Positions 59,911 through 64,000 of a DNA stretch of 64,000 nucleotides are shown piece after piece; positions within the stretch are counted from its first letter, which is position 1; each line of letters starts with the position of its first letter. The notes below the pieces were generated by a model, which was not told the DNA's origin, did not search any database, and saw only the letters and a program-made list of their open reading frames with translations. Both the position numbers and the translations under genes were made by a program. Source of the DNA: Breoghania sp963678585 (lineage in GTDB: Bacteria > Pseudomonadota > Alphaproteobacteria > Rhizobiales > Stappiaceae); assembly GCA_963678585.2 (NCBI GenBank), contig CAXXGA010000002.1, forward strand, positions 1,922,001 to 1,986,000, read 5' to 3'.

Positions 59911-60621
59911 TCAGGCAGCGCGCTCGCGACGGCCACCACCGCCACCGGATTCATTGCCTTCCGCGCTGCGGCGCTCGGAAGCCATCGGGTCATGCTCCAG
60001 GATCTCGCCTTTGAAGATCCAAACCTTGACGCCGCAAGCACCGTAAGCGGTGTGAGCGGTCGCCGTGCCGTAGTCGATGTCAGCGCGCAGCGTGTGCAGC
60101 GGCACGCGGCCTTCGCGGTACCATTCGGTACGAGCGATTTCCGCACCGCCCAGACGACCCCCGCAGTTGATACGGATGCCGTCGGCGCCCAGACGCATCG
60201 CGGACTGGACCGAACGCTTCATGGCGCGGCGGAACGCGACACGGCGCTCCAGCTGCTGCGCGATCGAAGCGGCGACCAGCGTCGCGTCGATTTCCGGCTT
60301 GCGCACTTCAACGATGTTGATGTGCACTTCCGAGTTGGTCATCTGCGCCAGCTTGCGACGAAGCTTCTCGATGTCCGCACCCTTCTTGCCGATAACGACA
60401 CCCGGACGAGCCGAGTGGACCGTGACACGGCACTTCTTGTGCGGACGCTCGATGACGACCTTGGAAACGGCCGCCTGCTTCAGCGCGTCCTGCAGGTACT
60501 CGCGGATCGCGAAATCCTCGTGCAAGAGCGAGCCATACTCGCTCTTGTCAGCGTACCAGCGGCTGTCCCACGTCCGGTTGATGCCCAGGCGAAGACCGAT
60601 CGGATTGACTTTATGGCCCAT
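59911..60621 (-). CDS. rpsC: Ribosomal protein S3
   Basis: A 236-residue small-subunit protein at the mRNA entry. MGHKVNPIGLRLGINRTWDS, the KH-domain VVIGKKGADIEKLRRKLAQM and the C-terminal GRLGGAEIARTEWYREGRVP with INCGGRLGG are typical. The C-terminus ends in a Gly/Arg-rich tail. ATG shares one base with the rplV stop. Confidence 0.98.
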   Translation of the reverse strand: MGHKVNPIGLRLGINRTWDSRWYADKSEYGSLLHEDFAIREYLQDALKQAAVSKVVIERPHKKCRVTVHSARPGVVIGKKGADIEKLRRKLAQMTNSEVHINIVEVRKPEIDATLVAASIAQQLERRVAFRRAMKRSVQSAMRLGADGIRINCGGRLGGAEIARTEWYREGRVPLHTLRADIDYGTATAHTAYGACGVKVWIFKGEILEHDPMASERRSAEGNESGGGGGRRERAA

Positions 60622-61001
60622 CAGGCGGCCTCCTCAACTTCGCTCACGACGATGGTCAGGTTGGAGAACGGCTTCTGTATCCGTCCAACCCGGCCACGCG
60701 CCCGAGGCTGGAAGCGCTTCATGACAAGCGCCTTGCCCACATAGGCCTCGGAGACGACGAGAACGTCGACATCGAGATCGTGGTTGTTTTCGGCGTTGGC
60801 GATGGCCGACTCCAGCGTCTTCTTGACATCGCGAGCGATCCGCTTGCGGGAGAAGGTCAACTCGGCCAGAGCCGCGGAAACCTTCTTGCCGCGGATACCG
60901 GCTGCCACGAGGTTCAGCTTCTGCGGCGAGACCCGCAGCATGCGTGCGACAGCCTTCGCCTGATTGTCGGCGAGGCTACGCTCGCGCTTCGGCTTGCCCA
61001 T
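60621..61001 (-). CDS. rplV: Ribosomal protein L22
   Basis: A 126-residue protein whose long loop lines the exit tunnel. AVARMLRVSPQKLNLVAAGI and RDVKKTLESAIANAENNHDL, then the loop RFQPRARGRVGRIQKPFSNL. It starts two bases after the rpsS stop. Confidence 0.97.
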   Translation of the reverse strand: MGKPKRERSLADNQAKAVARMLRVSPQKLNLVAAGIRGKKVSAALAELTFSRKRIARDVKKTLESAIANAENNHDLDVDVLVVSEAYVGKALVMKRFQPRARGRVGRIQKPFSNLTIVVSEVEEAA

Positions 61002-61003
61002 CG

Positions 61004-61282
61004 TTACTTCCTCTTCGCCTTCTTGTCCGCCGCATGCCCGTAATAGGTGCGCGTCGGCGAGAACTCGCCAAGCTTGTGACCGACCATGTCCTCAGACACG
61101 AGAACCGGCACATGCTTCTGGCCGTTGTAGACACCGAAGGTCAGGCCGACAAACTGGGGCAGGATCGTCGATCGCCGGCTCCAGGTCTTGATGACCTCAT
61201 TGCGGCCGGAGGAACGAGTCTTCTCGGCCTTTTTGAGGAGGTAGCCGTCGATAAACGGTCCCTTCCAGACAGAACGTGCCAC
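61004..61282 (-). CDS. rpsS: Ribosomal protein S19
   Basis: A 92-residue small-subunit head protein. MARSVWKGPFIDGYLLKKAE and WSRRSTILPQFVGLTFGVYN are hallmarks; the C-terminus is KLGEFSPTRTYYGHAADKKA. It lies between rplB and rplV. Confidence 0.98.
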   Translation of the reverse strand: MARSVWKGPFIDGYLLKKAEKTRSSGRNEVIKTWSRRSTILPQFVGLTFGVYNGQKHVPVLVSEDMVGHKLGEFSPTRTYYGHAADKKAKRK

Positions 61283-61293
61283 GGTCGTTCCCC

Positions 61294-62127
61294 TTACTTC
61301 TTCCGCTGGTGGCGGCTACGGACGATGAACTTGTCGGTCGACTTGTTGGAGCGGGTACGCTTGCCCTTGGTGGGCTTGCCCCACGGCGTCACCGGATGGC
61401 GACCACCGGAGGTGCGACCCTCACCACCGCCGTGCGGATGGTCGACCGGGTTCATCACCACGCCACGCACATGCGGGCGCTTGCCGAGCCAGCGGGAACG
61501 TCCCGCCTTGCCCATGTTGGTGTTCATGTGATCCTGATTGGAAACCGCGCCAACGGTCGCCATGCAGGTGCCCAGAACGCGGCGCTGTTCGCCGGAGTTC
61601 AGGCGGATCACGGTGTAGCCCTGGTCACGACCCACGATCTGAGCGTAGCCACCGGCCGAACGGGCGATCTGGCCGCCCTTGCCGGGCTTCATCTCGATGT
61701 TGTGCACGATCGTGCCAACCGGGATCGAAGACAGCGGCATCGCATTGCCCGGCTTCACGTCGGCCTTGGCGGCGGCGATAACCTTGTCGCCGGCTGCAAG
61801 GCGCTGCGGCGCCAGGATGTAGCTCAGTTCGCCATCGTCGTAGCGGATGAGGGCGATGTAGGCGGTGCGGTTGGGATCGTATTCGATCCGCTCCACGGTC
61901 GCCTCGACATCAAACTTGCGACGCTTGAAGTCGATGATGCGGTAGGTCCGCTTGTGACCGCCGCCACGGTGCGGAGCCGTGTTGCGACCGTTGTTGTTGC
62001 GGCCACCGGACTTCGAAAGACCCTCGGTGAGGGTCTTGACCGGCTTGCCCTTCCACAGGTCGGAGCGGTCGACGATGACCAGCTGCCGGGTGCCCGGTGA
62101 AGTCGGCTTAAAGGTTTTGAGTGCCAT
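61294..62127 (-). CDS. rplB: Ribosomal protein L2
   Basis: A 277-residue protein needed for subunit association and peptidyl transfer. MALKTFKPTSPGTRQLVIVD at the start, and GRNNNGRNTAPHRGGGHKR, then MNPVDHPHGGGEGRTSGGRH with the conserved His near residue 229. It lies 15 bases after rplW. Confidence 0.98.
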   Translation of the reverse strand: MALKTFKPTSPGTRQLVIVDRSDLWKGKPVKTLTEGLSKSGGRNNNGRNTAPHRGGGHKRTYRIIDFKRRKFDVEATVERIEYDPNRTAYIALIRYDDGELSYILAPQRLAAGDKVIAAAKADVKPGNAMPLSSIPVGTIVHNIEMKPGKGGQIARSAGGYAQIVGRDQGYTVIRLNSGEQRRVLGTCMATVGAVSNQDHMNTNMGKAGRSRWLGKRPHVRGVVMNPVDHPHGGGEGRTSGGRHPVTPWGKPTKGKRTRSNKSTDKFIVRSRHQRKK

Positions 62128-62142
62128 CTTTCCTCTCCGCCC

Positions 62143-62436
62143 TTACAGACCGGTGGTCACGTCGATCGACTGACCCTCGACGAGGGTGACGACGGCGCGC
62201 TTGAAGTCGCTCTGACGGCCTTTGATGCCCTTGAAGCGCTTCACCTTGCCCTTGCGGACAGCGGTGTTCACGCTCTTGACCTTGACGCCGAAAAGCGCCT
62301 CGACCGCAGCCTTGATCTCAGGCTTCGTCGCGTTGATAGCGACGTTGAACACGACCTTGTCCTGCTCGGAAGCCATCGTGGACTTCTCGGTGATCGCGGG
62401 GCTGACGATCGTGTCGTAGTGCTTGAGGTTCGTCAT
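62143..62436 (-). CDS. rplW: Ribosomal protein L23
   Basis: A 97-residue tunnel-exit protein that docks trigger factor and SRP. HYDTIVSPAITEKSTMASEQ and NKxEIKxAVE-type ATKPEIKAAVEALFGVKVKS are diagnostic. ATG 62436 overlaps the rplD stop (ATGA). Confidence 0.97.
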   Translation of the reverse strand: MTNLKHYDTIVSPAITEKSTMASEQDKVVFNVAINATKPEIKAAVEALFGVKVKSVNTAVRKGKVKRFKGIKGRQSDFKRAVVTLVEGQSIDVTTGL

Positions 62437-63053
62437 TTGAACCGCTCCTCCAGAGCACTGACTGCCGCCTTCGTCAGAACCAGCGTCTCGCGACGGAGAA
62501 TGTCGTAGACGTTGATGCCCTGCACCGGAAGCACGTCAACATTCGGGATGTTGCGGGCCGCCAAGCGGAAGTTGTTGTCGATATCGGCCCCGTCGATGAT
62601 CAGAACGTTCGCGAAACCCAGCTTGCCAAGCTGCGCCTTGAGCGCCTTGGTCTTGCCGTCGGCCGACTTCACATCGTCGAGAACGACAATGTTGGAAGCC
62701 TGAACCTTGGCCGAAAGCGCATGCTTCAGGCCAAGAGCGCGAACCTTCTTCGGAAGGTCGAACGAATGGTCGCGAACGACCGGACCGAATGCCCGGCCAC
62801 CGCCGCGGAACTGCGGGACCTTACGGTCACCGTGCCGCGCGCCGCCGGAGCCCTTCTGACGGACAAACTTCTTGCCCGTCGCAGCGATTTCGCTGCGGCC
62901 CTTGGTCTTGTGCGTACCGGCCTGGCGTTTCGCCAACTGCCAGCGCACGACGCGGTGCATAAGGTCGGCACGCGGGTCGAGACCGAAGATCTCGTCCGAC
63001 ACGTTGATCGAGCCGGCCGCGCCGCCATCAAGCGTCTTTACTGCCAGTTCCAT
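62433..63053 (-). CDS. rplD: Ribosomal protein L4
   Basis: A 206-residue tunnel protein. In E. coli it also represses the S10 operon by attenuation. VVRWQLAKRQAGTHKTKGRS, then the tunnel loop with RQKGSGGARHGDRKVPQFRG. ATG 63053 shares a base with the rplC stop (TGATG); a GTG one codon earlier is also possible. Confidence 0.97.
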   Translation of the reverse strand: MELAVKTLDGGAAGSINVSDEIFGLDPRADLMHRVVRWQLAKRQAGTHKTKGRSEIAATGKKFVRQKGSGGARHGDRKVPQFRGGGRAFGPVVRDHSFDLPKKVRALGLKHALSAKVQASNIVVLDDVKSADGKTKALKAQLGKLGFANVLIIDGADIDNNFRLAARNIPNVDVLPVQGINVYDILRRETLVLTKAAVSALEERFK

Positions 63054-63766
63054 CACTCGGCCTCCTTCTCAGCAACCGGCGCCGCCGCATCGGCAACGCG
63101 GAAGCCGCCCGGCATCGGCGCACCGTCCGGCAGGGAGCGCTTGATCGCATCCTTGACGAGGATCCAGCCGCCCTTAGAGCCCGGCACTGCGCCTTCAACC
63201 ATGATCAGGCCACGCTCCACATCGGTGCGCACGACCTTCAGGTTCTGCGTGGTCACGCGGGTATCACCCATGTGACCGGCCATCTTCTTGCCCTTGAAGA
63301 CCTTGCCGGGATCCTGGCACTGACCCGTCGAACCGTGCGAACGGTGCGAGATCGAGTTACCGTGCGAAGCGCGGCCACCACCGAAGTTGTGGCGCTTCAT
63401 GACACCGGCGAAGCCCTTACCGATCGACGTGCCAGTGACGTCGACGAACTGGCCTTCCACGAAATGGTCGGCCGTAAGTTCGGCGCCAACCTCGATCACG
63501 GCGTCCGGGGAAACCCGGAACTCGGCGAGTTTGCGCTTGGGCTCGACTTTGGCGACAGCAAAGTGTCCCCGCATCGGGCGCGGCGTATTTTTTACTTTGG
63601 CAAGACCTGCGCCGAGCTGCAGCGCGGTATAGCCATTCTTTTCAGCCGTCCGGTGGGCAACGACCTGGCAGTTCTCAAGCTTGAGAACCGTCACCGGCAC
63701 GTTAACCCCTGCATCAGAATAGATGCGGGTCATGCCCACCTTCTGAGCGATCACTCCAGAACGCAT
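63053..63766 (-). CDS. rplC: Ribosomal protein L3
   Basis: A 237-residue early-assembly protein. MRSGVIAQKVGMTRIYSDAG at the start, the long loop with HNFGGGRASHGNSISHRSHG, and FKGKKMAGHMGDTRVTTQNL. It lies 25 bases after rpsJ and overlaps rplD by one base. Confidence 0.98.
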   Translation of the reverse strand: MRSGVIAQKVGMTRIYSDAGVNVPVTVLKLENCQVVAHRTAEKNGYTALQLGAGLAKVKNTPRPMRGHFAVAKVEPKRKLAEFRVSPDAVIEVGAELTADHFVEGQFVDVTGTSIGKGFAGVMKRHNFGGGRASHGNSISHRSHGSTGQCQDPGKVFKGKKMAGHMGDTRVTTQNLKVVRTDVERGLIMVEGAVPGSKGGWILVKDAIKRSLPDGAPMPGGFRVADAAAPVAEKEAE

Positions 63767-63791
63767 CAGCGTGTTCCTCGGTTGGTCCGCC

Positions 63792-64000
63792 TTAGAGCTT
63801 GATTTCGACGTCGACGCCTGCAGCGAGGTCGAGCTTCATCAAGGCGTCGACAGTCTGCGGGGTCGGATCGACGATATCGAGCAGACGCTTGTGCGTACGC
63901 ATTTCGAACTGCTCGCGGCTCTTCTTGTCGATGTGAGGGCCGCGCAACACGGTGTACTTTTCGATCCGTGTCGGCAGAGGCACCGGTCCGCGCACCTGGG
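63792..64000 (-). CDS. rpsJ: Ribosomal protein S10, 5' part beyond window edge
   Basis: The C-terminal 69 residues of S10/NusE are present, with the family pattern GPVPLPTRIEKYTVLRGPHI and HKRLLDIVDPTPQTVDALMK. The start codon lies past the right edge. S10 also takes part in transcription antitermination. This gene heads the S10 operon in this class, so the promoter is probably outside the window (often after tufA). Confidence 0.97.
   Translation of the reverse strand, partial: QVRGPVPLPTRIEKYTVLRGPHIDKKSREQFEMRTHKRLLDIVDPTPQTVDALMKLDLAAGVDVEIKL

Overview
The window is GC-rich chromosomal DNA of an alphaproteobacterium, probably of the Hyphomicrobiales (rhizobial) side. The reasons are the alphaproteobacterial order of the ribosomal operon with secY-adk inside it, an ATP12-type F1 assembly factor, long Cys-less S14, short adenylate kinase, DUF599/DUF4336/DUF2798 proteins and TTAACCAT (CtrA-like) motifs. 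No plasmid, phage, insertion sequence or CRISPR signature was seen. About 77 protein genes and one tRNA are supported, and many of them end in bidirectional hairpin terminators.

Left third (1-25 kb): branched-chain amino acid and propionate catabolism is spread through the region (mccB, ivd, pccA, pccB), mixed with stress and signalling genes. These are a truncated PAS histidine kinase, a GST-rhodanese pair, a ClpP-family protease, two tandem GGDEF diguanylate cyclases, MgtE, tRNA-Leu(GAG), a stand-alone FliN-like protein, lipB, a pccA-HAD-acylphosphatase operon, a His-rich CDF zinc exporter, CidA/LrgB, folB and a small secreted Cys-rich protein.

Middle (25-43.6 kb): the main point of interest is an Anbu gene set, made of a circularly permuted ATP-grasp protein, an alpha-E protein, a transglutaminase-like protease and Anbu, a bacterial proteasome-like peptidase with Thr nucleophile, Asp17 and Lys32 visible. 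It has an 18-bp palindrome in front of the first gene and a 19-bp tandem repeat in front of Anbu. It is followed by atp12-HAD-rluC on the minus strand, a Tat-type MsrB, a large patatin-like phospholipase, two tandem fatty acid hydroxylase/sterol desaturase genes, crcB, rarA, a periplasmic Do-like protease, an amidase and an EamA transporter.

Right third (43.7-64 kb): yghU, an SDR with a divergent LysR regulator, a DUF2798 protein and a methyl-accepting chemotaxis protein precede the ribosomal S10-spc-alpha gene cluster. That cluster is read leftward from a truncated rpsJ at the right edge to rplQ and ends in a strong terminator. The 363-nt gap between rplO and secY carries three perfect short hairpins.

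The most unusual items are the Anbu operon and its two cis repeats, a truncated-haemoglobin-like protein without its proximal histidine, the patatin-desaturase lipid module, the acylphosphatase/HAD pair locked to pccA, and the structured secY leader.
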